A stretch of 64,000 nt of DNA from Planctomycetota bacterium (GTDB lineage: Bacteria; Planctomycetota; UBA1135; JACQFD01). Below the pieces are notes generated by a model that had not been told where the DNA came from, searched no databases, and saw only the letters and a program-made list of their open reading frames with translations. Positions 44,551-53,675 of the stretch are shown here, piece by piece. The DNA is taken from positions 62,001 through 126,000 of the forward strand of contig JAEUHX010000011.1 in the NCBI GenBank assembly GCA_016792805.1, read 5' to 3'. Each line of letters starts with the position of its first letter. Position 1 is the first letter of the stretch. A program made the translations under genes and the position numbers.

Positions 44551-46482
44551 ATGAGCGCGAAGACGGCTGAGCCGGTGGCGCGTTCGAGAGGGGCTGCGCT
44601 GCTTCCGTGGGTGCCAGCGATCCTTGGGCTTGTGGTGCTCCTGCGCGGCGTCTACCTCCTCGCGCGAGCACCGCTCTACGGAGAGGACGTCACTTCGCTG
44701 ATGTTCTTCGCGCGGCAGGGGTTCGAGCGCGCTTGGGCCGACTTCTCGGGCCCGATGTTCGGCCTCTCCTCGGTGCGCTTTTATCGGCCTCTTCTGTCGC
44801 TCTCGCTCGCAGCTCAGACGGCGATCTCCTTTGATCCCGCCTGGCTTCGGATTGCCAACGTGCTCACCTATGCGCTTGGGCTCGCAGCAACCGCGCGCTG
44901 GCTCCATCACTGGAAAGTCCCCATCGCGACGGCGCTGGTTGCGACGATCGGCGTCGGCGCCTTCCCCGGCGGCCCCGGCGATTGGTGCTGGATCGTCGGA
45001 AGAGTGGACTCGTTCTCCTTCGGCTTCGGCATGGCGGGGCTCGCGCTTTTGGCCCATCCCGAGCCGGGCCGGTGGGCTTGGCGAACGGCTGCCGCTTCTG
45101 TGGCTTTTGCCGCGGCCTTTCTTTCAAAGGAGACTGCACTTTTCTTCGGACCGGTGGCGCTGCTCTTCGGCTTGGCCCAGCTGGGGCGCTGTGGCGTCCT
45201 CCGGGCGCTCGCTCCCTGCGCGGTCCTTGGCGCGCTCTTTCTTGTTCGCTGGTGGGCCCTCGACTTCTCCATGGGCGGCTACGTCGGCGCGAGCCCGACA
45301 AGCGGTGCCGCGCTCGCGACGCTCGCACCCAACGAGCTGGCCAAGGGACTCTCACTCATGTCGGGGATCCCGCGCGCCGCTGCGGGATATGTAGGACTAG
45401 CGCTCCTGGTATTTTTTGGATTTACATCCCTCAAGGTCTCTCGGCAACCGGCGCTTTTGTGGGCTGCCATCGCCGGCGCAGCCGCGCTCTATGTGCCGGG
45501 CGCCCTCGTCGTCGCGGGCCTCGGTGACCCGCCGCCGGTCCACGCACGCGTCTTCCCCGGCGCGTTCGCCCTCCTCATGGGAGCCGTCTCGATCGCCCTC
45601 GGCGAATGGTGCGGTCCCGACGCCCCCGATCGGAGGCAGCGGATTTTTGTTGCCCTAGGACTCGCCTTTGTCATCCCGCCTGCTCTCGCCGTGGACGCGG
45701 CCATAGGGGCGTACCGGGAGGGAGCGCGCGCGCTCACCCAGGAGCAGGAGCGGATCGATGCGGCGCGCAGGGCGCTCGGCGATCACTCGCCGCTGCTGCT
45801 CGTCGCGGGGGTTCACCACGGATGGCCGCCCGATCGGACTCAAGTTCACTTTCACAATTTGGGCCTTACGGAGCGATTTGTGGCACCGTTCGACGAATCC
45901 CGAGGTGCCGCCGTTTGGCCTCTTCGTCCGGTCGGGAACTCACCGGCCGGGGAGCCATTCCGCTGCAGCCGAGACTCGGAGCTGGCCCAGGCGGTGCTCC
46001 TCCCCACCGACGGTCGTCCGATTCCGGGCGTCCTCCTCGATGACGACCGCGCAGAGCCGGTGCGCCTCAATCCCGACGCGATTCCGGCGGCGTTGAGCGG
46101 CGAGGACGCGCTCGCCATGCGCGATCAAGGATTCGACCGCGACCTCTCACTGCCGGCGGTCGTGGGCGCCGAGCGGCTCCGCGTTACTGTAATGACTCCC
46201 CAAGGATTCGACGTGGCCGAGCTGCCGAGCTTGAAGCCAACTTGGAAGGGACTTCTCACGGCACAGACCTCGACGGGGATTCCACTTTTCGAGGTGCCGG
46301 GCTTCGCCGTCGATTTCGGCGCCGACTCCTTTGCGGTGCGCTTCGAGTGGCTGGGCGATGGGGGCGATCGTCTCGCCGAGTCGGGGCTGCGACTTGTGAG
46401 CCTGACTCCCTCCTTCGCCGAGTTCATTCGCCGCGAAGTCGCCGATCCCCGGTTTGGAGTCGGGCGCGCACGCCCGAGGTGA
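44551..46482 (+). CDS. Polytopic membrane protein, GT-C-like, unknown specificity
   Basis: A 643-residue protein from the ATG at 44551 with about ten membrane spans in its first 400 residues (ALLPWVPAILGLVVLLRGVYLLA at the start) and a soluble extracytoplasmic C-terminal domain of about 230 residues. The first loop PLYGEDVTSLMFFARQGFERAW places acidic residues (ED) where GT-C glycosyltransferases have their catalytic Asp, and WIVGRVDSFSFGFGMAGLALL followed by FAAAFLSKETALFFGPVALLFG is a stretch I associate with such transferases and with O-linked mannosyltransferase-like proteins. Substrate unknown. It stands alone between alaS and rpmF. Confidence 0.65.
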   Translation: MSAKTAEPVARSRGAALLPWVPAILGLVVLLRGVYLLARAPLYGEDVTSLMFFARQGFERAWADFSGPMFGLSSVRFYRPLLSLSLAAQTAISFDPAWLRIANVLTYALGLAATARWLHHWKVPIATALVATIGVGAFPGGPGDWCWIVGRVDSFSFGFGMAGLALLAHPEPGRWAWRTAAASVAFAAAFLSKETALFFGPVALLFGLAQLGRCGVLRALAPCAVLGALFLVRWWALDFSMGGYVGASPTSGAALATLAPNELAKGLSLMSGIPRAAAGYVGLALLVFFGFTSLKVSRQPALLWAAIAGAAALYVPGALVVAGLGDPPPVHARVFPGAFALLMGAVSIALGEWCGPDAPDRRQRIFVALGLAFVIPPALAVDAAIGAYREGARALTQEQERIDAARRALGDHSPLLLVAGVHHGWPPDRTQVHFHNLGLTERFVAPFDESRGAAVWPLRPVGNSPAGEPFRCSRDSELAQAVLLPTDGRPIPGVLLDDDRAEPVRLNPDAIPAALSGEDALAMRDQGFDRDLSLPAVVGAERLRVTVMTPQGFDVAELPSLKPTWKGLLTAQTSTGIPLFEVPGFAVDFGADSFAVRFEWLGDGGDRLAESGLRLVSLTPSFAEFIRREVADPRFGVGRARPR

Positions 46483-46604
46483 CTCCCTGCCGCTCCCGGA
46501 TTGGAGCCGTACCCTCTGGATCGAGACCCCCAGTGGGGACAAGCCCCTTGCTGGACCCATTGCTCTCGCTAGATTCCTCCGCCCTTTCTCGAATTCTTCA
46601 CCCC

Positions 46605-46781
46605 ATGCCGAATCCCAAGCGCCGCCATTCCAAGAGCCGCAAGCGTCTCCGCCGGACGCACGATGCCCTTTCGGCGCCCACGCTCGCCCGCTGCCCGAAG
46701 TGTGGGGCCACAAAGCGCCCCCACGTGGTCTGCGACAACTGCGGACACTACGGCGGCAACGACACGGGCTACCGCGAGTAG
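46605..46781 (+). CDS. rpmF: 50S ribosomal protein L32
   Basis: A 58-residue protein: MPNPKRRHSKSRKRLRR at the N-terminus, then a zinc ribbon with four cysteines, CPKC at 30-33 and CDNC at 43-46. This is the C+ zinc-binding form of L32. It is the first gene of the classic rpmF-plsX-fab cluster, with plsX starting 10 bp later. Small size and basic composition fit the family (56-60 residues). Confidence 0.96.
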   Translation: MPNPKRRHSKSRKRLRRTHDALSAPTLARCPKCGATKRPHVVCDNCGHYGGNDTGYRE

Positions 46782-46791
46782 CGATTCGCCC

Positions 46792-47850
46792 ATGGTCGAG
46801 ATCGCTCTCGACGCGATGGGCGGGGACCACGCCCCGCGTGAGATTGTGCGGGGCGCGCTCCGCTCAGTCGAGCAAGGCTGGCTCGCGCGCGAAGAGCTGA
46901 TCCTCGTCGGTGATGAGGGTCGCATCGCTGCGGAGCTCCAGAGCGCCGGTGTTGATCCCAAGAACTTTCGCGTCCAACACGCGCCCGAGGTCATCGAGAT
47001 GGGGGAGACTCCACTCGACGCGCTTCGCAAGAAGCGCGCCTCGTCGATCGGCATAGCCACCGAATTGGTGGCCACGGGGAAGGCAGCTGCCGTGGTGAGT
47101 GCCGGCCACACGGGCGCTGCGGTCGCGTGTGCCAAACTGCGGCTCGGCACGCTGGAGGGAATCCGCCGCCCCGGCATCGCGGTGTCGTTCGACAGCCTCA
47201 CTGGGCCCGCAGTGCTGATCGACGTCGGTGCCAACGTCGACTGCAAGCCGGTTCACCTCTTTCAATACGGCCTCATGGGCCACGCCTATGCTCGCGACGT
47301 CCTCGGCGTGAAGGAGCCGACGGTCGCTCTCTTGAACATCGGCGAGGAAGAGGAGAAGGGGAATCGGCTCATCAAGGAGACCGCCGACCTCTATCGCAGC
47401 TCCGGATTGCCCTTCGTCGGCAACGCCGAAGGGCAGGACGTCTTCCGCGGCAAGGCGACGGTCCTCGTGTGCGACGGATTTGTGGGGAATCTCGTGCTCA
47501 AGACCTCCGAAGGGATGGGGGAGTTCCTCCTCCAAGCGTTCGCATCGGAGCTTCAGGCGGCGCTCACCCCCGAAAAGGCCAAGGAGATCACGCGGCGCAT
47601 CGCCCAGCGGATCGACTACGCCGAGCATGGCGGGGCGCTTCTGCTCGGGGTGGAGGGAATTGTGGTGATCGGCCACGGCCGATCCGATGCCCGCGCGGCG
47701 GCCTCGATGCTCCGCACGGCGAAGCGCTACGTCAGCGCCGAGGTGAACCGGCATATCGTCGCTTCGCTTCGCGCGACCGCTGCAGCCCAGGGTGGCGAAA
47801 GCCCCGGGGCGAGCTCCAGCGGGGATTCGCCAGTGCGCCATGACCGGTAG
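46792..47850 (+). CDS. plsX: Phosphate acyltransferase PlsX
   Basis: A 352-residue protein starting at the ATG at 46792 (VEIALDAMGGDHAPREIVRGAL, the family signature). Further motifs are VVSAGHTGAAVACAKLRLG, GIRRPGIAVSF, LIDVGANVDCKPVHL, GVKEPTVALLNIGEEEEKGN and VVIGHGRSDARAAASML. PlsX converts acyl-ACP to acyl-phosphate for the first step of phospholipid synthesis by PlsY. The 3' end has an Ala/Gly/Ser-rich tail of about 20 residues. It sits between rpmF and fabH as in many bacteria. Confidence 0.95.
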   Translation: MVEIALDAMGGDHAPREIVRGALRSVEQGWLAREELILVGDEGRIAAELQSAGVDPKNFRVQHAPEVIEMGETPLDALRKKRASSIGIATELVATGKAAAVVSAGHTGAAVACAKLRLGTLEGIRRPGIAVSFDSLTGPAVLIDVGANVDCKPVHLFQYGLMGHAYARDVLGVKEPTVALLNIGEEEEKGNRLIKETADLYRSSGLPFVGNAEGQDVFRGKATVLVCDGFVGNLVLKTSEGMGEFLLQAFASELQAALTPEKAKEITRRIAQRIDYAEHGGALLLGVEGIVVIGHGRSDARAAASMLRTAKRYVSAEVNRHIVASLRATAAAQGGESPGASSSGDSPVRHDR

Positions 47851-47968
47851 CTGCCCGACTCGGTAGAGTAGGAGCCACGAGGCGCACCGCTTGACCCGCG
47901 AACTGCCAGCCCATAGCGACGGTCGTACTCCAGTGGCTTCTCAGCCCACGGGACCCAGCGGAGTTCCG

Positions 47969-48985
47969 ATGGCTGCGAGCGCCACGGGCTCCGGCCCGCT
48001 TACTTTGCAACGCGTGGGGATTCTGGGCCTCGGCGCTTATGTGCCGCCGAAGAAGCTCACCAATAGCGACCTCGAGAAGATGGTCGACACGTCGGATGAG
48101 TGGATTCGGCAGCGCACAGGGATTCAGGAGCGGCGCATCCTGGAGAAGTCAGAGTCATGCTCCGACCTCGCGATCCGCGCCGCTCAAGCGGCCCTCGCCG
48201 ACGCGAGATGTGATCCGCTCGAGCTCGATCTGATCATCGTCGGCACGGTGACGGGCGATTACCCGTTCCCGTCGACGGCCACGCTCGTTCAGGCCGCGCT
48301 CGGCGCGTGGAACGCGGCCGCCTTTGACCTGAGCGCCGCGTGCCCGGGATTCATCTACGCGGCTTCGGTCGGCACACAATTCATTGCGTCGAGGCGATAT
48401 CGGCGCGTCCTCGCCATCGGTGCCGAAGCGCTTACAAAAATTCTCGATTTTACAGATCGCAGCACCTGCGTCATTTTCGGTGACGCCGCAGGGGCTGCGC
48501 TTCTGGCGCCGTTCGAGGAGTGTCGGCGCGGCGAGATTCTCGATGTCGACCTCTACTCCCGCGGCGGACAGCCGGAGCTGCTCTACCTGCCCGGAGGCGG
48601 CTCCAAGAATCCGACGAGCGCGGAGACGGTCGGCAAGAATATGCATTATTTGCGAATGTCGGGGCGCGACGTCTACCGCGTCGCCGTCGAGACCATGGGC
48701 GACATGGTGCGCAAAGCGATCCAGAAGTATGGAAAGGACGAAGTCGCCCTCGTCGTGCCCCATCAGATGAATCGACGGATCATCGAGTCGGTCATCGATC
48801 GCCTAAACCTCGATCCCGCGCGGGTGATGGTGAATATTGAACAGTACGGAAACACTTCCGCTGCTTCCGTGCCTGTTGCATTCCGCGAGGCCGTCGATCG
48901 TGGGCTCGCGGTCCCCGGGAAGATTGTGCTCCTTTGCGCAGTGGGAGCCGGCTTCACCTGGGGCTCGATCACTCTGCGGTGGTAG
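47969..48985 (+). CDS. fabH: 3-oxoacyl-ACP synthase III
   Basis: A 338-residue condensing enzyme. The catalytic triad is complete: Cys125 in LSAACPGFIYA, His265 in VPHQMNRRI and Asn295 in EQYGNTSAAS. The N-terminus has RVGILGLGAYVPPKKLTN and the late GAGFTWGSITLRW is typical of FabH, which joins acetyl-CoA with malonyl-ACP to start fatty-acid chains. The ATG at 47969 has GGAG 5 bases upstream; a TTG at 47891 in the same frame would add 26 low-complexity residues. It follows plsX by 118 bp. Confidence 0.95.
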   Translation: MAASATGSGPLTLQRVGILGLGAYVPPKKLTNSDLEKMVDTSDEWIRQRTGIQERRILEKSESCSDLAIRAAQAALADARCDPLELDLIIVGTVTGDYPFPSTATLVQAALGAWNAAAFDLSAACPGFIYAASVGTQFIASRRYRRVLAIGAEALTKILDFTDRSTCVIFGDAAGAALLAPFEECRRGEILDVDLYSRGGQPELLYLPGGGSKNPTSAETVGKNMHYLRMSGRDVYRVAVETMGDMVRKAIQKYGKDEVALVVPHQMNRRIIESVIDRLNLDPARVMVNIEQYGNTSAASVPVAFREAVDRGLAVPGKIVLLCAVGAGFTWGSITLRW

Positions 48986-49068
48986 CTGCCCGCCGGGGGC
49001 GGTGCCGTCGCCTCGGGCCGCTTCGCCCCTGCCGCCACGACTCACTTCGCTGTAACTTCTGAATCGCC

Positions 49069-50013
49069 ATGTCCACACCGACCGGCCTTCTGTTTCCGGG
49101 CCAAGGTGCCCAAGTCGTCGGCATGGGGCTTGCCCTTGCCGAGAAGTATCCTGCCGCCCGAGAAGTGCTGCACCGGGCCGACACGGTTCTTGGAATTTCG
49201 TTAAGTAAGATTTGTTTTGAGGGGCCTATTGCGGAACTCACGCGGACCGACCTCTCGCAGCCCGCGATTTTTGCTGTGAGCCTCGCGGCGCTCGCGGCGC
49301 TCGAGCAGGCGGGGGCCTTCCGCCGGGAGAACGCGTCCATGGCGGCGGGGCTCTCCCTCGGCGAGTACACCGCGCTCTGCGCGGCGGGGAGCCTTCCTTT
49401 TGAGGACGGGCTTCGCCTCGTCCGGCTGCGCGGCGAGGCCATGCAGGCCGCATCGACGGCCAAGCCATCGTCGATGTCGGCGGTGATCGGCGGCGATGAG
49501 GCTTCGATCGAGGCGGCGTGCCGTGAGGCGAGCGCCATCGGCATCGTCTCGATCGCGAACAAGAATGCGCCAGGACAAATTGTGATTTCGGGAGAACTCG
49601 CGGCGCTCGAAGCCGCCGAGAAGGGATGCGTTGCGCGCGGGGCACGCCGCTGCATGCGCCTCACAGTTGCGGGCGCGTTCCACAGCGAAGTGATGCGTCC
49701 CGCGGCCGAGAGGTTGCGGGCGGCGCTCGCCAAGACGGCGATTGCTGCTCCGCGCGTCGCATTCTATTCGAACGTTACAGGTGGCCGAGTCGACTCGCCC
49801 GACCAGATTCGGGAGAATCTGGCACAACAGGTCTGCGCGCCCGTGCTTTGGGAGGCTTCGATGCGCGCGTCACTCGCCGCCGGCACCAAGCGCTACATCG
49901 AGCTGGCTCCCGGCACGGCCCTCTCGGGCATGCTGCGGAAGATCGATTCGGGCGCCCAGTCCCTACCGTGCGAGACGCCCGAGCACGTCGAGGCGCTCCT
50001 CGCCTCGAAGTAA
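49069..50013 (+). CDS. fabD: Malonyl-CoA-ACP transacylase
   Basis: A 314-residue acyltransferase. LLFPGQGAQVVGMG opens the fold, the nucleophile Ser96 sits in GLSLGEY at 94-100, and the catalytic His205 is in VAGAFHSEVM. The fold's arginine is in LVRLRGEAMQ. FabD moves malonyl groups from CoA to ACP for elongation. It lies 83 bp after fabH and 7 bp before fabG, the standard order. The 5' codons include an AT-rich patch (ttaagtaagatttgttttgag) inside the gene, at odds with the rest. Confidence 0.95.
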   Translation: MSTPTGLLFPGQGAQVVGMGLALAEKYPAAREVLHRADTVLGISLSKICFEGPIAELTRTDLSQPAIFAVSLAALAALEQAGAFRRENASMAAGLSLGEYTALCAAGSLPFEDGLRLVRLRGEAMQAASTAKPSSMSAVIGGDEASIEAACREASAIGIVSIANKNAPGQIVISGELAALEAAEKGCVARGARRCMRLTVAGAFHSEVMRPAAERLRAALAKTAIAAPRVAFYSNVTGGRVDSPDQIRENLAQQVCAPVLWEASMRASLAAGTKRYIELAPGTALSGMLRKIDSGAQSLPCETPEHVEALLASK

Positions 50014-50020
50014 GTTCTCA

Positions 50021-50806
50021 ATGAACCTGGAGAATTCTGTGACTTCCGACCTCCTGCACAAGAATGTCCTCATCACCGGAGCCTCGCGAGGAATCGGGCG
50101 CGCTATTGCACTCGAGTTCGCCCGTTGCGGCGCCAACGTGGCCTGCGTCGCGACGACCGAGGAAGGGGCGCGCAAGGCGGCCGATGACTGCCTCGCGGCA
50201 GCGTCGGCCGCGGGCCACGACGCGAAAGCGCTGGCCCTCGCCGCCGATGTTTCCGACTCCGCGGCAGCAAACCGCGTCGTCGACGAGACGGTGTCGCGAT
50301 TCGGCGGTCTCGACGTGCTCGTCAATAATGCCGGTATCACGCGGGACAACGTGCTGCCGCGGCTCACGGACGACGACTTCGATCGAGTCCTGAGTGTCAA
50401 TCTTCGCGGCTCGTTTCTGCTTTGCCGTGCGGCGGCCCGCCCGATGATGAAGGCACGCAGAGGCCGGATCATTAATGTTTCCTCGATCGTGGGCGTGACC
50501 GGCAATGCGGGACAGACCAATTATGCGGCCAGCAAGGCCGGACTCATCGGTCTCACGAAATCGATCGCCAAGGAGCTCGCTTCGCGCAATGTGACTGCGA
50601 ACGTGGTGGCCCCCGGATTCGTCGAGACCGACATGACCGCCGCCGTCCGCGAGAAGGCGGCCGATGAAATGAAGTCGCGCATCCCGCTCGGGCGCATCGG
50701 TCGCCCTGAGGAGATCGCCTACGCCGTGACCTTCCTGGCGAGCGATCGCGCCGCCTACATCACCGGGCAGGTCCTGCTTGTCGATGGCGGCCTCGCAGGC
50801 GCGTAG
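50021..50806 (+). CDS. fabG: 3-oxoacyl-ACP reductase
   Basis: A 261-residue short-chain dehydrogenase. The NADPH-binding TGASRGIG is at 19-26, NNAG at 102-105, and the catalytic Ser-Tyr-Lys set lies in INVSSIVGV and TNYAASKAG (Tyr168, Lys172). The C-terminal VNGG-type end reads [10 protein letters not shown]. FabG reduces 3-oxoacyl-ACP. The ATG at 50021 is used; a GTG at 50039 would match the shorter FabG N-terminus equally well. A 356-bp spacer separates it from acpP. Confidence 0.95.
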   Translation: MNLENSVTSDLLHKNVLITGASRGIGRAIALEFARCGANVACVATTEEGARKAADDCLAAASAAGHDAKALALAADVSDSAAANRVVDETVSRFGGLDVLVNNAGITRDNVLPRLTDDDFDRVLSVNLRGSFLLCRAAARPMMKARRGRIINVSSIVGVTGNAGQTNYAASKAGLIGLTKSIAKELASRNVTANVVAPGFVETDMTAAVREKAADEMKSRIPLGRIGRPEEIAYAVTFLASDRAAYITGQVLLVDGGLAGA

Positions 50807-51162
50807 GCTCTCCCCCCGATCGGCGCCGGGACGCTCCAGAGTGTTCTCAGGCACCCTTTCTGGTAAATTCCCGCCCCGCTCGGGGACGCCCATGCGCGAT
50901 TCCCGCCGTTCCTTGGGCCATCGAACGGGTAGCACGTCGAACCCGTGACGCGTCGATCCCGAACCATTGGAACGGGGTCGCTCGGCTCGGGTCGCTGGAC
51001 TCGCAACCCTTCGCAGGCCACACAACGCCAGCCGCGCGCAGTCCCCCGTGGGTGACCGCTGTATTGAGCGCTTCCAACCCGCTGCTCGCGCTGGCACCCT
51101 CCTATTCCGCTGTACTTTCCTCTCTCCTTCGACACCGAGACACTGGCTCGGAGATAACTATC
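50807..51162. other. 356-bp spacer between fabG and acpP
   Basis: No gene is supported: the reading frame of acpP stays open into the spacer to 51052, but those residues do not resemble ACP. It is probably the acpP leader and promoter region, as acpP is often expressed at high level from its own promoter. I see no convincing promoter boxes or terminator hairpin by eye. Confidence 0.5.
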
Positions 51163-51438
51163 GTGACGACTGAGCAGGGCGCGCCCCAAAAGGACCAAAA
51201 GGACAAGGGCTCGATCGAGGATCGCGTGATCAAGATCACTTGTGACCAAATGGGCACTACGCCCGACAAGGTCACACGCGCAACCTCCTTCGTGAATGAC
51301 CTTGGAGCCGATTCGCTGGACACGGTCGAGCTCGTGATGTCCTTCGAGGACGAATTCGAGATCTCGATCCCCGACGAAGACGCCGAGAAGATCCAGACGG
51401 TTGGTGACGCCATCGACTACGTCAAGGCGAAGGTCTAA
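51163..51438 (+). CDS. acpP: Acyl carrier protein
   Basis: A 91-residue protein from the GTG at 51163, with GGAG 9 bases upstream. The first 15 residues ([15 protein letters not shown]) extend beyond standard ACP. The phosphopantetheine attachment serine is Ser51 in the family motif [13 protein letters not shown]. Helices and acidic residues ([17 protein letters not shown]) are as in all ACPs. It carries growing chains to FabF, FabG and the dehydratases, and serves PlsX. The gene sits between fabG and fabF, but with long spacers on both sides. Confidence 0.95.
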   Translation: MTTEQGAPQKDQKDKGSIEDRVIKITCDQMGTTPDKVTRATSFVNDLGADSLDTVELVMSFEDEFEISIPDEDAEKIQTVGDAIDYVKAKV

Positions 51439-51875
51439 CACCGTTCGCCGCGTGCGCTTCGGTGATTCGAAGCGCGCGAGCAGCGCCGATGCCGTTCGCC
51501 ACGGGGCAGCCCAGGCGAATCGCAGTTCGTTGGCGAGGCTCCGCGACCATTTGTCGGGTTGGCCTCGAGGATGGTCGCCCCGATCCTCCAAATCCCTGGG
51601 ACCCAATATCCCTGACCCCATGCGGCGGAGCGAGCGGATGGTATCTGCTCGCTCCGCTTGCTCCCATTGAACCTCCGCTTCGGGATCCATTGCCCGGATC
51701 CCGGCGCGCAGGCATCGGAAGGGCGTCCGGACGAGGGCCTGCCGGCACGGTTTTGAGCCTGCCTTCGATGCCTCCGTCCGGTCTGCTACATCCTGCGTCC
51801 TCCAGCAGCTAGCCTGGGGTAGACGTCTACAGCTCCCTTGCGTCGATTCGATTGGTTGAATCTGGAGTTCGTTCC
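51439..51875. other. 437-bp spacer between acpP and fabF with a perfect hairpin
   Basis: No gene is supported. At 51625-51657 an 11-bp perfect stem (gcggagcgagc with gctcgctccgc, 11-base loop) is followed by ttgctcccattg, which may terminate or stabilise the acpP transcript. The rest holds nothing I recognise. A separate fabF promoter is likely to lie in the last 200 bases. Confidence 0.55.
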
Positions 51876-53120
51876 ATGACCCGCCGCGTCGCGATCACTG
51901 GCCTTGGTGCCCTGAGCGCCCTAGGAAAAGAAGTGGAATTGCTCTTCGAGCGTCTGCTCCAAGGGCAAAGCGGAGTGGCACGCATCACGCGATTCGATAC
52001 CGCTAAGCACACCACCAAGATTGCCGCGGATGTCCGCGATTTTGAGGCGTCGACGTATTTCCCCAAGATCGAGGCGAAGCGGCTTGATCCCTTCGCCGCC
52101 TACGCCGTCTATGCGGCCGATCGCGCGATGGCGGATGCCGGCGTCGGGAAGGACAATGCACAAATCAACCGCGATCGGTTTGGGTGCATTCTCGGGACGG
52201 GCATCGGCGGCATCCAGGAGCTCGAGGAGCAGCAGACGGTTCTGCTTCAGCGCGGTCCCGACCGCGTCAATCCCTTTCTGATACCAAAGATGATGTCCAA
52301 CGCCATGTCGGGGCAAATCGCCATCCGCCATGACCTTCGGGGTACCAATTATGCGACGTCGTCGGCCTGCGCCTCGGCGGGTCACGCCATCGGGCAGGCT
52401 TTCCGCTCGATCAAGTATGGCGAAAGCGACCTTGTCCTCACGGGCGGCTCCGAGGCTGCGACGACCCCGCTCGGCCTTGCCGGTTTTTGTGCCCTTCGCG
52501 CTCTCTCGACGCGCAACGAGGAGCCCCACCGCGCATCACGCCCCTTTGACAAGGATCGCGACGGATTTGTGATGGGCGAGGGCGCAGGAATGCTGGTTTT
52601 CGAGGAGCTCGAGCACGCCCGCAAGCGCGGCGCCCGCATTTATGCGGAAGTGTTGGGCTTCGGCTCCACCGACGACGCCTTCCACATCACGGCTCCGCAT
52701 GAGGATGGCGAGGGCGCGCGCCGCGCCGTTCTCGCGGCGCTCGAAGAGGCCAGCGCGACGGCCGCCGATGTCAGCTATATCAATGCCCACGGCACATCGA
52801 CACCGCTCAACGACAAGCTCGAGACGCTCGCGATCAAGCGCGCCCTCGGAGACGCCGCCAAGCGCATCCCGATCTCCTCGACGAAGTCGATGATCGGCCA
52901 TCTCCTCGGCGCGTCCGCGGCAGTGGAACTCGTCGTCACGACGCTCTCGGTCGCCCGCAACGTGGTGCACCCCACGGCCAACCTCGAGACGCCCGACCCC
53001 GAGTGCGATCTCGATTACTGCCCCGGATCGGCGCGCGAGCTTCCGGTGAAGCTGGCGCTCTCCAACTCCTTTGGCTTCGGCGGGCACAACGTTTGCCTTG
53101 CCATCGGAAAAGTCCGCTAA
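51876..53120 (+). CDS. fabF: 3-oxoacyl-ACP synthase II
   Basis: A 414-residue KAS II. Cys165 lies in TSSACASAGHAIGQ, His305 in NAHGTSTPLND, and Lys337 with His342 in STKSMIGHLLGASAAVE, completing the catalytic set. RRVAITGLGALSALG and the late NSFGFGGHNVCL are typical. FabF elongates acyl-ACP. The ATG at 51876 has GGAG 8 bases upstream, and a TTG at 51852 is in the same frame. It ends the fab cluster. No fabZ or fabI is in the window. Confidence 0.95.
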   Translation: MTRRVAITGLGALSALGKEVELLFERLLQGQSGVARITRFDTAKHTTKIAADVRDFEASTYFPKIEAKRLDPFAAYAVYAADRAMADAGVGKDNAQINRDRFGCILGTGIGGIQELEEQQTVLLQRGPDRVNPFLIPKMMSNAMSGQIAIRHDLRGTNYATSSACASAGHAIGQAFRSIKYGESDLVLTGGSEAATTPLGLAGFCALRALSTRNEEPHRASRPFDKDRDGFVMGEGAGMLVFEELEHARKRGARIYAEVLGFGSTDDAFHITAPHEDGEGARRAVLAALEEASATAADVSYINAHGTSTPLNDKLETLAIKRALGDAAKRIPISSTKSMIGHLLGASAAVELVVTTLSVARNVVHPTANLETPDPECDLDYCPGSARELPVKLALSNSFGFGGHNVCLAIGKVR

Positions 53121-53274
53121 TTCGAGCCGCCTACTGCTTCCCGCGGACGCATCCCGCGGTCCCTTGAGACCCGGCTGCCTACCCGTCGAGCCCCTCAGGA
53201 CCTTCCACCTACTCGCCGCGAGACCGCGCAGGGCTCGTAGCTTCACCCTCAAAGTCCCCAAAGCCTCCACAACC

Positions 53275-53649
53275 ATGCAGGAAACCTTCCGAAAGCTCCT
53301 CCACGAGTACCGAGTCGAAAGCTTCAAGGCGACCCACTCGCCGGAGCAGGCCAAGGAGCGAACGAAGGAAGCCCTTCGGATTGCTCGTGAGGCTCTTCAC
53401 CAAGTTTACAAATTTCACTTCCACAACGTGCCCGACGCGCAGAAGGCCGAGATCCTGAATCTCGTGCACGACTACGCTGTCGAAGCGCTTCTCCCGCCGA
53501 TTATTGAGCGTGTGATCGAGCGCGAGCTGATGCTTGAGAAGAAGCACGAGCTTTCCATGCGCCTCGTGGAGAAGCTGCTCGAGACGCTTTCGGCGCAGAC
53601 CGAAGGGCAGCCGAACGGCGTCCAGGGCACCGGAATCACGCGGGGCTAG
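53275..53649 (+). CDS. Helical protein of unknown function
   Basis: A 124-residue protein from the ATG at 53275. It is almost entirely alpha-helical and strongly charged: ETFRKLLHEYRVESFKATHSPEQAKERTKEALRIAREALHQVYKF in parts, then PDAQKAEILNLVHDYAVEALLPPIIERVIEREL and KKHELSMRLVEKLLETL. No signal peptide, membrane span or catalytic motif is seen and I recognise no family. It lies 154 bp after fabF and 26 bp before the dehydrogenase gene, so it could be the first gene of the envelope operon. Confidence 0.7.
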   Translation: MQETFRKLLHEYRVESFKATHSPEQAKERTKEALRIAREALHQVYKFHFHNVPDAQKAEILNLVHDYAVEALLPPIIERVIERELMLEKKHELSMRLVEKLLETLSAQTEGQPNGVQGTGITRG

Positions 53650-53675
53650 CAGCCGGCCCGACCGCGGAGATCGCG

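Noticed and set aside
50807..51162. Longer acyl carrier protein starting at 51052
   Set aside because: The additional 37 residues are unlike ACP, while the GTG at 51163 has a well-placed GGAG and leads straight into the family sequence.
51439..51875. Small RNA gene between acpP and fabF
   Set aside because: Apart from one 11-bp hairpin I see no known RNA signature such as an SRP, 6S or RNase P core.
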